The position numbers and the translations under genes were made by a program. The notes below the pieces were generated by a model that made no database searches, had not been told where the DNA came from, and saw only the letters and a list, made by a program, of their open reading frames with translations. Positions 55,900 to 64,000 of a stretch of 64,000 bases of DNA are shown here, in pieces. This DNA comes from Rhizobium sp. C4 (GTDB lineage: Bacteria; Pseudomonadota; Alphaproteobacteria; Rhizobiales; Rhizobiaceae): NCBI RefSeq assembly GCF_021026315.1, contig NZ_JAJNCX010000001.1, positions 248,001 through 312,000 of the forward strand. Direction: 5' to 3'. The stretch's first letter is position 1. The number at the start of each line of letters is the position of its first letter.

Positions 55900-56696
55900 C
55901 GCTTGTCGAGGAAGGCACCGATGCCCTCCTCGGCGTCGCGCGCCAGCATGTTTTCCGTCATGACGCGGCCGGTATAGGCATAGGCCTCTTCGAGCGGCAT
56001 ATCGATCTGGCGGTAGAAGGCTTCCTTGCCGATCTTCAGTGTCAGCGGTGATTTCGACGCAATGACCGCAGCGTATTTGTCGACGACCTGCCGCAGATAT
56101 TCCTTCGGCACGATGCGGTTGACGAGGCCGAAATCCTTGGCGTTGCTGGCGTCGATGGTCTCGCCGGTCAGCAACATTTCCATGGCCTGCTTGCGATGTG
56201 CGGCGCGCGAGACGGCCACCATCGGTGTCGAGCAGAAGAGGCCGATATTGACGCCCGGCGTGCAGAAGGTGGCCACGTCGGTGCAGATCGCCAGATCGCA
56301 GGTCGCGACAAGCTGGCAGCCGGCGGCCGTTGCCAGCCCCTCGATTTCGGCAATCACCGGCTTCGGGCAATGGGTGATCGACAGCATCAGTTCGGCGCAA
56401 AGCGCGAAGGTCTTTTCAAAGAAGGCCCTGCCCCGGTCGGCATCGGCGCGATGGGCCGTCATTTCCTTCAGGTCATGGCCGGCGCAGAAGACCTTGCCGC
56501 GGGCAGCGAGAATGATGACACGGACGGACTTTTCGGTGCCCGCCCTCGCGATTTCAGACTTCAGCGCCTCCATCATGGCGATCGACAGCGCATTGGCCGG
56601 CGGAGAATTCAGCGTCAGCCGCAAGATCCCGTTTGCTTCTTCGACGATGAGCGGGCTCGGCGCGCCATCGGCCTTCAGGGATACGACGTCAGCCAT
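55875..56696 (-). CDS. Enoyl-CoA hydratase/isomerase family protein, ECHDC3-like
   Basis: 273-residue crotonase fold: VIILAARGKVFCAGHDLKEM (oxyanion hole), EIEGLATAAGCQLVATCDLAI and FCTPGVNIGLFCSTPMVAVSRA. The positions of the two catalytic glutamates of classical enoyl-CoA hydratase read Gln (AAGCQLV) and a non-acidic residue (TPGVNIG), as in ECHDC3-type proteins, so ordinary hydration is doubtful. ATG at 56696 follows GGAGG; the 28-codon upstream extension covers the promoter. Divergent from a PaaI-type thioesterase. Confidence 0.88.
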   Translation of the reverse strand: MADVVSLKADGAPSPLIVEEANGILRLTLNSPPANALSIAMMEALKSEIARAGTEKSVRVIILAARGKVFCAGHDLKEMTAHRADADRGRAFFEKTFALCAELMLSITHCPKPVIAEIEGLATAAGCQLVATCDLAICTDVATFCTPGVNIGLFCSTPMVAVSRAAHRKQAMEMLLTGETIDASNAKDFGLVNRIVPKEYLRQVVDKYAAVIASKSPLTLKIGKEAFYRQIDMPLEEAYAYTGRVMTENMLARDAEEGIGAFLDKRHAEWTGE

Positions 56697-56714
56697 GTTT
56701 TCCTCCGGACAAAA

Positions 56715-56732
56715 TTGTTTATAGTTGAACAA
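56715..56732. promoter_or_regulatory. Inverted repeat in the crotonase/thioesterase divergent promoter
   Basis: TTGTT (56715-56719) and AACAA (56728-56732) flank an 8-bp AT-rich centre in the 77 bp between two divergent start codons. A shared operator is possible; evidence is slight. Confidence 0.25.
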
Positions 56733-56773
56733 AAAAGGCGTATCGATACTTTTATAAACCGGAGGAGATTGCA

Positions 56774-57199
56774 ATGACACCCGTACTGACGGCTGAACAG
56801 ATCAATGAGTTTCTGGAGCGGGAATTTCCGCAGGTTCACAGTCAGGGGCGGATTTTCGAGGTGATCAATGTTGCCTCCGGAACGGCGACATTACGTTTTA
56901 CACCGAACGAATTGCATCTGCGTCCCGGCGGCACTGTCAGCGGACCGGCGATGTTCGCGCTGGCCGATGTCGGGGCCTATGTGACGCTTCTCGCCCATAT
57001 CGGCCCGGTCGCCATGGCGGTGACGGCCAATATGAATATCAACTTCCTCAGCCGGCCCGATCCGGTGCCGCTCGACGGCGTTGGCCGTGTCCTCAAGATC
57101 GGCAAACGGCTGTCGGTGATCGAGATCGCCATCGAGCGCGTCGACACACGCGAACTCATCGCGCATGCCACGGCCACCTATTCGCAACCCGGGAAATAG
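56774..57199 (+). CDS. PaaI-family thioesterase
   Basis: 141 residues, single hotdog fold with the PaaI pattern LHLRPGGTVSGPAMFALADVGAYVTLLAHIGPVAMAVTANMNINFLSRP. Expected to hydrolyse acyl- or aryl-CoA. Preceded by a GGAGGAG box. Divergent from the ECHDC3-like gene, suggesting joint acyl-CoA handling. Confidence 0.9.
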   Translation: MTPVLTAEQINEFLEREFPQVHSQGRIFEVINVASGTATLRFTPNELHLRPGGTVSGPAMFALADVGAYVTLLAHIGPVAMAVTANMNINFLSRPDPVPLDGVGRVLKIGKRLSVIEIAIERVDTRELIAHATATYSQPGK

Positions 57200-57283
57200 G
57201 TAAAATCATGCGGTAAAATAATACCACATATACAAGCCTTTGATTCTTATGTCTTATTTTTTCAAGCGCCAAATCGGGCGCGC

Positions 57284-57312
57284 TTGACGCCTTTTTCACC
57301 CGCAGGTATAAG
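57284..57312 (+). promoter_or_regulatory. Sigma-70-type promoter of rplM-rpsI
   Basis: TTGACG (57284-57289) and TATAAG (57307-57312), exactly 17 bp apart: a strong housekeeping promoter, with a start point expected near 57319. Confidence 0.82.
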
Positions 57313-57324
57313 CCGGCACAGAAC

Positions 57325-57344
57325 GCGGTCCCGATTGGGGCCGC
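57325..57344 (+). promoter_or_regulatory. Hairpin at the 5' end of the rplM-rpsI mRNA
   Basis: GCGGTCCC, loop GATT, GGGGCCGC: 8-bp stem with one G-T pair, starting only a few bases after the predicted transcription start. It may be an autoregulatory ribosomal-protein leader or a 5' stabiliser. Confidence 0.5.
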
Positions 57345-57425
57345 TTTCATTATTGGCGGCTCACCGTCAATTCAAGCAACAAGAAACGCTCCGGTTTCCG
57401 GAGATCGAACGAAAGAGAAGAGACT

Positions 57426-57890
57426 ATGTCTACCTTCATGCAGAAGACTGCCGAGGTGGAGAAGAAGTGGATCCTGATCGACGCCGAAGGGCTTGTCGTC
57501 GGCCGCCTCGCCACCATCATTGCAATGCACCTCCGCGGCAAGACCAAGGCTACTTACACCCCCCACGTTGACGACGGCGACAACGTCATCGTCATCAATG
57601 CCGAAAAGGCAGTCCTGACCGGCAAGAAGTACACCGACAAGAAGTACTACTGGCACACCGGCTATCCGGGCGGCATCAAGGAGCGCACGGCTCGCCAGAT
57701 CATCGAAGGCAAGTTCCCGGAACGCGTCATCGAGAAGGCCGTTGAGCGCATGATCCCGCGCGGTCCGCTCGGCCGTCGCCAGATGAAGAACCTGCGCGTT
57801 TACGCCGGCTCGAACCATCCGCACGAAGCCCAGCAGCCCGTCACGCTTGACGTTGCCAAGCTGAATTCCAAGAACACCAGGAGCGCCTGA
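57426..57890 (+). CDS. rplM: 50S ribosomal protein L13
   Basis: 154 residues; family sequence [57 protein letters not shown] and [30 protein letters not shown]. Early-assembling large-subunit protein. GAAAGAGAAGAGACT precedes the ATG. rpsI follows after 2 bp, the universal pair. Confidence 0.98.
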   Translation: MSTFMQKTAEVEKKWILIDAEGLVVGRLATIIAMHLRGKTKATYTPHVDDGDNVIVINAEKAVLTGKKYTDKKYYWHTGYPGGIKERTARQIIEGKFPERVIEKAVERMIPRGPLGRRQMKNLRVYAGSNHPHEAQQPVTLDVAKLNSKNTRSA

Positions 57891-57892
57891 TT

Positions 57893-58363
57893 ATGGCTGA
57901 CCTTTCTGCTCTCAAGTCCCTCGCAGGCTCTTCCGAGTCTGTCGCTGCTCCGGCTCACGTCCGCAAGGTCGACGCTCAGGGCCGCTCCTATGCCACCGGC
58001 AAGCGTAAGGACGCTGTTGCCCGCGTTTGGGTCAAGGCCGGCTCCGGCAAGATCCTCGTCAACGGCAAGGACTACAGCGCCTATTTCGCACGCCCGGTTC
58101 TGCAGATGATCCTGCAGCAGCCGCTCGTTGCAGCAGCCCGCAGCGGCCAGTTCGACATCATCGCAACGGTTGCTGGCGGCGGTCTTTCCGGCCAGGCCGG
58201 TGCTGTTCGTCACGGCATCTCCAAGGCTCTCACCTACTTCGAACCGGGCCTGCGCCCCGTTCTGAAGAAGGGCGGCTTCCTGACGCGCGACAGCCGCGTT
58301 GTTGAACGTAAGAAGTACGGCAAGGCCAAGGCCCGCCGCTCCTTCCAGTTCTCCAAGCGCTAA
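57893..58363 (+). CDS. rpsI: 30S ribosomal protein S9
   Basis: 156 residues with the alphaproteobacterial N-terminal extension, then [35 protein letters not shown] and the C-terminal [17 protein letters not shown] that reaches the P-site tRNA. Co-transcribed with rplM; a terminator follows. Confidence 0.98.
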   Translation: MADLSALKSLAGSSESVAAPAHVRKVDAQGRSYATGKRKDAVARVWVKAGSGKILVNGKDYSAYFARPVLQMILQQPLVAAARSGQFDIIATVAGGGLSGQAGAVRHGISKALTYFEPGLRPVLKKGGFLTRDSRVVERKKYGKAKARRSFQFSKR

Positions 58364-58412
58364 TCGCGTTTGGCTCAGGGCGCGGATGCGCTTTGGGACC
58401 ACAGACTTTCGA

Positions 58413-58439
58413 AAGGGCTGCCCTCGGGCGGCCCTTTTT
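58413..58439 (+). terminator. Intrinsic terminator of rplM-rpsI
   Basis: AAGGGCTGCCC / GGGCGGCCCTT stem with one wobble pair and a two-base TC gap at the tip, followed by a T-run to 58439, 50 bp past the rpsI stop. Confidence 0.85.
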
Positions 58440-58511
58440 CGTTTCAGGCGAATGGCCTGAGGAAAGCTTCGGCTGCGAAATTTCCGCCATTGTTCATGGA
58501 GATTCGCGCGC

Positions 58512-59135
58512 GTGAAGGCGGAAGACGTCAAAATCATCCTCGTTCTGGCCTCATGGAGTTCCGGCTCCACGTCGGTTGCCGGCTATCTCGACAAGTGCGG
58601 GGCCTATTCCTGCCCGCCGCATGTCCACACGGTCGATGAGCGGACACCGAATGCCTACGAGCCCGCAGAATACAAGCAGGTGCTCGGGCTCTGCATTGAT
58701 GAAAACACGCTGGAGGCGACGCCCCGCGTCAATGCGTTCGAACCGTTCTTCGCCGGATGGATTGCCAAGCAGCGGCAGAAGGCCGCAGAAGCCGGCTGCG
58801 GCTTCATCGTGTTGAAGCACCCGCTCCAGTCCTTCATGCTGCCGGCGATCACCAAGATCGAGCCCGATTGCCGCATCGTCGTCGTCAGCCGCCCGTTCGC
58901 GAAGATCGAGGCGACCCGGGCCCGGCGCAACTGGGCGCACTCGTTCGGCGAGGCAGGCGCCCGGCAGGTTTACGGCATGACATATACCTGGCTGCACGAG
59001 AACAATTTCGGTTACCTCGTTGTCCCTTACGAACGCCTGCGCAGCGAACCGGAATTACGGGACGAAATGCTGACCTATCTGGACATGACGCCGACGCCTC
59101 AGCAACGGGCCGAGGCTGACGCCTTCCTCAAGTAA
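58512..59135 (+). CDS. Sulfotransferase-like P-loop protein
   Basis: 207 residues from a GTG start (MKAEDVKIILVLASWSSGSTSVAGYLDKCGAYSCPPHVHT). The SSGSTSVAGYL turn resembles the PAPS-binding P-loop of sulfotransferases, and the later IVVVSRPFAKIEATRARRNW resembles the second (3'-phosphate) motif; VVPYERLRSEPELRDEMLTYL fits the C-terminal region. The substrate is unknown and activity unproven. GGAG lies about ten bases before the GTG. Follows the rpsI terminator. Confidence 0.6.
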   Translation: MKAEDVKIILVLASWSSGSTSVAGYLDKCGAYSCPPHVHTVDERTPNAYEPAEYKQVLGLCIDENTLEATPRVNAFEPFFAGWIAKQRQKAAEAGCGFIVLKHPLQSFMLPAITKIEPDCRIVVVSRPFAKIEATRARRNWAHSFGEAGARQVYGMTYTWLHENNFGYLVVPYERLRSEPELRDEMLTYLDMTPTPQQRAEADAFLK

Positions 59136-59150
59136 CAAAGGCGACAAGCG

Positions 59151-59486
59151 ATGAGCGCCCAGGCAAAGCTTCCCGAACCGCCGTACTACGTCGTCTGCTT
59201 CTCGTCGCAACGAACCGAGGGCGACAACGGCTATGGCGAAATGGCCGATGCAATGGAGCGGCTGGCGCGGGAGCAGCCTGGCTTTCTCGGCGTGGAAAGC
59301 GCCCGCGGCGCGGATGGCTTCGGCATCACCAACTCCTTCTGGAAGGACGAAGGGGCCATCCGAGCGTGGAAGCGGAATGTCGACCACCTCGCCGCCCAGA
59401 CGCTTGGCCGGCGCGATTGGTACCAGACCTATGAGATGCGCATCGCGCGCGTCGAGCGTGCCTACGGGTTTAGCCGCGCAGAGTGA
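59151..59486 (+). CDS. Antibiotic biosynthesis monooxygenase (ABM) domain protein
   Basis: 111 residues; ferredoxin-like ABM fold: YYVVCFSSQRTEGDNGYGEMADAMERLAREQPGFLGVESARGADGFGITNSFWKDEGAIRAWKRNVDH. These small proteins are often heme- or quinone-related oxygenases, but most are of unknown role. Starts 15 bp after the sulfotransferase-like stop. Confidence 0.88.
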   Translation: MSAQAKLPEPPYYVVCFSSQRTEGDNGYGEMADAMERLAREQPGFLGVESARGADGFGITNSFWKDEGAIRAWKRNVDHLAAQTLGRRDWYQTYEMRIARVERAYGFSRAE

Positions 59487-59581
59487 ATGCGTCGCATTCA
59501 ATCAAATTTGCCGGATCAGCTTCAGCATTCGCTTACGTCCCAAGATTATCATGGCGGGAATCGAAGCTCCGGACCCATGCC

Positions 59582-59929
59582 ATGAGTTCCATTTCCTCCG
59601 CCATGAACACCGCACTTTCCGGCATGCTGGCGCAGCAGCAGCGCGCGGCATCAACCGCGAGCAATGTGGCGAATGCGCTGACGCCCGGCTATGACCGGCT
59701 GGTAACGACCACGAAGGCGAATGCCGGCGGCGGCGTTTCTGCCTCGACGGCGCGATCGGGAACCGCAACCTCCCCCGACAGCTCCAATGTCGATTTCGCC
59801 CAGGAAGCCGTCGACATGATCGAGACGACCATGGCCTACAAGGCCAGCGTTTCCGTCTTCGAAGCCGGTGCCGACATGTGGGAAGCGCTTTCGACCGTCG
59901 TCCGCGACAAGAGCGGCGACAGCCGGTAA
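59582..59929 (+). CDS. Orphan flagellar basal-body rod (FlgC-like) protein
   Basis: 115 residues from MSSISSAMNTALSGMLAQQQRAASTASNVANALTPGYDR, the helical N-terminus of rod/hook proteins (the Asn-x-x-Asn region), to the closing VDFAQEAVDMIETTMAYKASVSVFEAGADMW, the matching C-terminal helix. Shorter than typical FlgC (about 135-140). No other flagellar gene is near. The frame is open 33 codons upstream without rod similarity, so ATG at 59582 is chosen, though its ribosome site is weak. Confidence 0.7.
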   Translation: MSSISSAMNTALSGMLAQQQRAASTASNVANALTPGYDRLVTTTKANAGGGVSASTARSGTATSPDSSNVDFAQEAVDMIETTMAYKASVSVFEAGADMWEALSTVVRDKSGDSR

Positions 59930-60061
59930 CTCGCTTCCATTCATCTTTGCCATGCATCCATTCACATGAGCGCCATTGTCGCCATGTAGAAGGCGCTATA
60001 TATCAGGCCGAAAGCGGCGCGCTGCGTCGCAGACGGTCTATTCAAGTGCAGGATGGAAAAC

Positions 60062-60994
60062 ATGGCTCCGAAGATTTTCATTGATGGCGAACACGGCACC
60101 ACAGGCTTGCAGATCCGGCAGCGTCTGGCCGAACGCCGCGATCTTCAGATCCTGTCCATTCCGGAAGCCGAGCGGCGCAATGCCGCTATGCGCGAGGACA
60201 TGCTGAACTCCGCCGACATCGCGATCCTCTGCCTGCCCGACGACGCGTCGATCGAAGCGGCGAAGATGACCGAGGGCAATAACAATGTCCGCCTGCTCGA
60301 CGCCTCGACCGCCTTCCGCGTCGATCCGGACTGGGCCTATGGCTTTGCCGAGATGGACAAGGCGCAGGCTGGCAGGATCAAGGCGGCGCGGCGCGTCTCC
60401 AATCCCGGCTGCTATCCGACGGGCGCCATCGGCCTCATCCGGCCGCTGCGGGCCGCCGGAATCCTTCCCGATGGCTATCCGGTCAGCGTGAATGCCGTGT
60501 CCGGCTATACGGGCGGCGGCAAGGCCGTGATTGCCCAGATGGAAGATGCCTCCCGCGAGGATCACATCGCCTCCCCCAATTTCGTCTATGGTCTGACGCT
60601 GAAGCACAAGCATGTGCCTGAAATGAAGGTCCATGGCCTTCTCGACCGCTCGCCGCTCTTCTCGCCCTCAGTCGGTCGCTTCCCGCAGGGCATGATCGTG
60701 CAGGTTCCACTGTTCCTGGAAGACCTGAAGGGCGGCCAGTCGGTCGAGACGATCCACAAGGTTCTGGTCGAGCATTATGCCGGGCAGTCCATTGTCGAGG
60801 TGGTGCCGCTTGAAGTCTCCGCCAAGCTGCCGCGCGTCGATGCCGTCGAGCTTGCCGGCAAGGACACGATGAAGCTCTTCGTCTTCGGCACGCCGGGCCA
60901 GCCGCATGTCAACCTGGTTGCACTGCTCGACAATCTCGGCAAGGGCGCTTCGGGCGCCGCCGTGCAGAACATGGACCTGATGCTCGCGGCCTGA
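60062..60994 (+). CDS. argC: N-acetyl-gamma-glutamyl-phosphate reductase (type 2)
   Basis: 310 residues, the short class found in rhizobia. NADP-binding N-terminus ([15 protein letters not shown]), catalytic Cys117 in [11 protein letters not shown], and [10 protein letters not shown]. Third step of arginine synthesis. ATG at 60062, six bases after a GGATGG box, is preferred to one three codons earlier. Position behind rplM-rpsI is typical of Rhizobiaceae. Confidence 0.96.
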   Translation: MAPKIFIDGEHGTTGLQIRQRLAERRDLQILSIPEAERRNAAMREDMLNSADIAILCLPDDASIEAAKMTEGNNNVRLLDASTAFRVDPDWAYGFAEMDKAQAGRIKAARRVSNPGCYPTGAIGLIRPLRAAGILPDGYPVSVNAVSGYTGGGKAVIAQMEDASREDHIASPNFVYGLTLKHKHVPEMKVHGLLDRSPLFSPSVGRFPQGMIVQVPLFLEDLKGGQSVETIHKVLVEHYAGQSIVEVVPLEVSAKLPRVDAVELAGKDTMKLFVFGTPGQPHVNLVALLDNLGKGASGAAVQNMDLMLAA

Positions 60995-61029
60995 TCGCCG
61001 CGCGCTTACTCTTTTGGGGGAAAGAGACA

Positions 61030-61419
61030 ATGATCGATCATATGGGCATTTCCGTCTCCGACTATGCGACGTCGAAGGCATTCTACGATGCGATCATGCC
61101 CACCATTGGGGCCGAGCGCTGCATGGAGGTCACGGCTGAGGAGACTGCCGGCACCTATGAGGGTGCGGGCTACGGTGTCTCCGGCAAGCCATCCTTCTGG
61201 ATCGGCATCGGCGGCGCACTGCAGGGCCGCCTGCATGTCGCCTTCCAGGCTCCCAACCGAGCCTCGGTCGATGCGTTTTACAATGCTGCGATCAAGGCCG
61301 GCGCGAAAGACAATGGCCCGCCCGGTATCCGGGCACATTATCATCCGAACTATTACGGCGCCTTCGTACTCGATCCGGATGGCCACAACATCGAGGCCGT
61401 CTGCCATCGACCGGAGTGA
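61030..61419 (+). CDS. VOC-family protein
   Basis: 129 residues; glyoxalase-like fold with MIDHMGISVSDYATSKAFYDAIMPTIGAERCME and the closing NYYGAFVLDPDGHNIEAVCH, where His and Glu are typical metal ligands. Substrate unknown. 35 bp after argC, possibly the same transcript. Confidence 0.9.
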   Translation: MIDHMGISVSDYATSKAFYDAIMPTIGAERCMEVTAEETAGTYEGAGYGVSGKPSFWIGIGGALQGRLHVAFQAPNRASVDAFYNAAIKAGAKDNGPPGIRAHYHPNYYGAFVLDPDGHNIEAVCHRPE

Positions 61420-61519
61420 CGTCTGTTCGCGATTATCGAACGATCTATCCAGAAAATCTTCGTGGCGAAGACAATCGAATTCCCTATATTGATCTCAACA
61501 GATCGATAGAGGTGCTGCG

Positions 61520-62335
61520 ATGTCTCAGAAGCAACCGGTATATTTCATTCCCCATGGCGGCGGTCCGTGGCATGTGATGGATGGGAACACCCGCTTCGGC
61601 GGCTGGTCCGATCTCAGGGCATTTCTTGAAACCGTGCAGGGCGAATTGCCGGAAAGGCCGAAGGCCATTCTTGCCGTGACCGCGCATTGGGACGACGTCG
61701 ATACCGTCACGATTTCTACGGCCGAGAAACCCGGCATGTATTACGACTATTACGGCTTCCCGCCGCATACCTACGAAATCAAGTATCCGGCACCTGGCGC
61801 CCCCGACATCGCCGAACATGTCCGCAAGGTTCTGGCCGATGCCGGTATCCCGACACGGACGGATGCGGAGCGTGGCTATGATCACGGAACGTTCGTGCCG
61901 CTGATGGTCGCCTTCCCGGACGCGGATATTCCGGTCATACAGATGTCGATGCGCAGCGACCTCGATCCCGCCTTCCATATTGCGCTCGGTCGGGCATTGG
62001 CACCGCTTCGCGACGAAGGCATCCTGATCGTCGGCAGCGGCCTCTCCTACCACAACATGCGCATGTTCGGCTCGACCGACGCAGGTCATGTGGCCCAGGC
62101 AAAAGCCTTCGACGACTGGCTGAAGGAGACGCTGGAAAGCCCCGACATGGGCGAGCGCGACAAGCGGCTGGCCCATTGGTGGGACAACCCGGATGCCCGC
62201 GCCTGCCACTTCCCCACACCGGAACACTTCCTTCCGGTCATGGTCACAGCCGGCGCAGGAGGCGAAGTCGCCGGCCATCAGGTGTTCCAGGGAATCGTGA
62301 TGGAAAAGCCCTATTCGGGCTATCGCTGGGGGTGA
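61520..62335 (+). CDS. LigB/DODA-type extradiol dioxygenase family protein
   Basis: 271 residues. Reads VYFIPHGGGPWHVM (His12, His18), AVTAHWDD (His56), AERGYDHGTFVPLMVAFP and GSGLSYHNMRMF, the metal- and substrate-binding histidines of class III ring-cleavage (4,5-DOPA dioxygenase/YgiD) enzymes. Probably a soluble Fe or Zn enzyme acting on a catechol-like compound; native substrate unknown. Confidence 0.92.
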   Translation: MSQKQPVYFIPHGGGPWHVMDGNTRFGGWSDLRAFLETVQGELPERPKAILAVTAHWDDVDTVTISTAEKPGMYYDYYGFPPHTYEIKYPAPGAPDIAEHVRKVLADAGIPTRTDAERGYDHGTFVPLMVAFPDADIPVIQMSMRSDLDPAFHIALGRALAPLRDEGILIVGSGLSYHNMRMFGSTDAGHVAQAKAFDDWLKETLESPDMGERDKRLAHWWDNPDARACHFPTPEHFLPVMVTAGAGGEVAGHQVFQGIVMEKPYSGYRWG

Positions 62336-62371
62336 AGCGCCACCCGCCCGGCCGTAAACGCATCCGGGAGT

Positions 62372-62497
62372 TCACTCGCCCGGGTGCATGTTGCGGTGTC
62401 GCCGGTCGCTCCAATCGTTCAGGAGAACGATAGCCCACCCCAGACCCGCGATCAGCAGCGGCAGGATGTAGAAATAAAAGACCATTGCGTCAGTCAT
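62372..62497 (-). CDS. Tiny single-pass membrane protein
   Basis: 41 residues, MTDAMVFYFYILPLLIAGLGWAIVLLNDWSDRRHRNMHPGE: one hydrophobic helix and a basic tail. Start nine bases after GGAG and overlapping the stop of the upstream small gene (ATGA), so translation is coupled. No family recognised. Confidence 0.55.
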   Translation of the reverse strand: MTDAMVFYFYILPLLIAGLGWAIVLLNDWSDRRHRNMHPGE

Positions 62498-62721
62498 GGT
62501 TGCAGTCTCCCGAGAACATGTCTCCCTGCAAAATGTAATGCGACTGCCGCGAAAAGCCAAGCAATCGTCGCGAATGCTGCCGCGACCGAAATATGAATAG
62601 TTCCGCTGCCGACGGATGCCGCAACCGCCGGTGCAATAAACCCGGCAGCAGCACAGGCCGTCGACGCGCGATCAAGCGCGTTGGCGAGAAGCTTGGTGCG
62701 TTCGTTGCGGATCAGGCTCAT
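62494..62721 (-). CDS. Small two-helix membrane protein
   Basis: 75 residues, MSLIRNERTKLLANALDRASTACAAAGFIAPAVAASVGSG then a second hydrophobic stretch (about 43-65). Too short for known transporters. Upstream member of a two-gene unit with the 41-residue protein and 47 bp downstream of the ctaA stop. Function unknown. Confidence 0.6.
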   Translation of the reverse strand: MSLIRNERTKLLANALDRASTACAAAGFIAPAVAASVGSGTIHISVAAAFATIAWLFAAVALHFAGRHVLGRLQP

Positions 62722-62768
62722 GGGGGTATGTTAACACAGCCCGATACAACCGTCACGCGACTGACGTA

Positions 62769-63851
62769 TCAGACCGCCGCCCGTGTTTCGCGCGGATACT
62801 CGCCGATGAAACCGCGCCAGTGGGCGATGGCAAAGCCGAGCACGACGAGTGCGCCGGCCTGATGGGTCAGCGCGGCGTGCAGGTCCACCTGCGTCAGCAA
62901 GGCCGCAATGCCGAGACCGGCCTGGATCGTCACCAGCGCCAGGAGAACGATGCCGCGCCGGCAGTGGGTGGATCCGCGGGCGTTGCGGAAAAGCCAGATG
63001 GCCTGCGCGACTACAGCCGCAAACAGCAGATAGGCGCCGCAGCGGTGCACGAACTGCACCGTCTTCGGGTTTTCGAAGAGATTGATCCACCACGGCTTCT
63101 GGATGAAGAGATCACCCGGGATGATGGCGCCGTCCATCAGCGGCCAGGTGTTGTAGGCAAGGCCAGCATGAAGGCCGGCGACGAGCGCGCCGAGATAGAT
63201 CTGGAAGAGAGCGAGGAAGGCGATGACGCCGGCAAACACGGCCCCTCGCCTTGGCGCCGCATCCGAGGAATGCGGCGTGAGGCCGCTCATGATCCAGATC
63301 GTCGCCGAGAAGATCAGACAGGCCATGACGAGATGGACGGCAAGCCGGTAGTGGCTGACGCTTGTCAGCTGGGTCAGGCCCGAGGCCACCATCCACCAGC
63401 CGATTGCGCCTTGCAGCCCGCCGAGAACAAAGATGCCGAAGAGCGGCAGCGTCAGACGCCGCTCGATCCTGCCCTTCACGAGGAAATACAGGAACGGCAG
63501 GAAGAACAGGATGCCGATGCTCCGTGCCAACAGGCGATGCGCCCACTCCCACCAGAAGATGCTCTTGAAGCCTTCCAGCGTCATGTCGGAGTTCATCTGC
63601 TGGTATTGTGGGATGCGCTTGTAGAGGTCGAATTCCTCCTGCCATTCCTGCGCATTGAGCGGCGGCATGACGCCATGGATCGGCTTCCATTCGGTGATCG
63701 AGAGGCCGGATTGCGTGAGCCGCGTCGCGCCGCCGACCATGACGAGCGCAAAAAGCGCCAGGACGACGAGGCCAAGCCAGATGCGCAAGGGCCGCCGTTC
63801 GTCACCCGCCGTCTTCGCCGTTTCCTGTCGTATTGCCGTGACATGCGCCAT
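62769..63851 (-). CDS. ctaA: Heme A synthase (CtaA, type 2)
   Basis: 360 residues with eight membrane helices in two four-helix halves. Heme-ligand and family sequences: GGATRLTQSGLSITEWKPIHGVMPP, WWEWAHRLLARSIG, SHYRLAVHLVMACLIF, GLAYNTWPLMDG, FVHRCGAYLLF and LHAALTHQAGALVVL. Oxidises heme O to heme A for aa3-type cytochrome oxidase. It starts 149 bp from the window end; nothing recognisable lies in 63852-64000. Confidence 0.95.
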   Translation of the reverse strand: MAHVTAIRQETAKTAGDERRPLRIWLGLVVLALFALVMVGGATRLTQSGLSITEWKPIHGVMPPLNAQEWQEEFDLYKRIPQYQQMNSDMTLEGFKSIFWWEWAHRLLARSIGILFFLPFLYFLVKGRIERRLTLPLFGIFVLGGLQGAIGWWMVASGLTQLTSVSHYRLAVHLVMACLIFSATIWIMSGLTPHSSDAAPRRGAVFAGVIAFLALFQIYLGALVAGLHAGLAYNTWPLMDGAIIPGDLFIQKPWWINLFENPKTVQFVHRCGAYLLFAAVVAQAIWLFRNARGSTHCRRGIVLLALVTIQAGLGIAALLTQVDLHAALTHQAGALVVLGFAIAHWRGFIGEYPRETRAAV

Positions 63852-64000
63852 GGATCATCACCTTTATGAAACCACTGTTGATTTGCCCTCAAAGCCGGTG
63901 CATTACAAGCGCCAAAGGGTCGCATGACCGCTCGGTGCCGGATTTCTCCGGCGCGGAGCCAACATGCCGGAGCATCGCGGGAGACGAGTAACCTTATGCC

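Overview
The window is a stretch of core chromosome from a high-GC alphaproteobacterium of the order Rhizobiales, most likely family Rhizobiaceae. Signs are the dgt-argS-(SPOR-type) gene order, CckA, a FliO-like protein, a very large coiled-coil protein resembling the Growth Pole Ring protein GPR (Agrobacterium) / RgsE (Sinorhizobium), a short type-2 ArgC behind rplM-rpsI, the Usg family, a TIGR02281 aspartic protease and a rhizobial-type Zur box. I see no phage, insertion sequence, CRISPR array, tRNA or rRNA.

Layout. 1-6040: leftward dgt, argS and a partial acidic repeat protein, then rightward erpA and xthA. 6043-19150: envelope, polarity and signalling genes (cckA, FliO-like, Hpt protein, the 5.4-kb GPR-like gene, a proline-rich OmpA protein). 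19524-24600: polar amino-acid ABC transporter without an ATPase gene, usg, a TPR methyltransferase and a LysR regulator. 24561-32412: YbaL-type antiporter, XRE regulator, HIBADH-like dehydrogenase, TolA-C-like protein, AlkD-like protein, a frameshifted multi-membrane protein, a Zur-controlled CobW GTPase and an Lrp regulator. 32560-40876: UDG, GST, a histidine kinase, dgkA, cobT/cobS, DUF1289, aspartic protease, a candidate small RNA, an extensin-like lipoprotein and a secreted protein. 40890-49485: GH3 beta-glucosidase, thioesterase, P450, LysR-LrgA-LrgB, iron permease, and an MFS/MarR pair with matching operators. 49556-57199: cupin, metY, DUF6455, CoA-binding, VOC, EamA and GST genes, a frameshifted WYL regulator, an ECHDC3-like protein and a PaaI thioesterase. 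57284-63851: rplM-rpsI with promoter and leader hairpin, a sulfotransferase-like gene, ABM, an orphan flagellar-rod-like protein, argC, VOC, a LigB/DODA dioxygenase, two tiny membrane proteins and ctaA.

No clearly novel multi-gene defence, mobile or biosynthetic system is visible. The most useful observations are two genes each broken by what looks like one missing G (near 30390 and 55195), a structured RNA candidate with its own terminator (38944-39055), a hairpin-rich leader before the GPR-like gene, several well-formed operators (Zur, MarR pair, LacI-type, WYL-type), an 18-bp triple tandem repeat in a small unannotatable ORF, and a crotonase-fold protein without its usual catalytic glutamates. 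Families were assigned by reading motifs and context; no database search was run.
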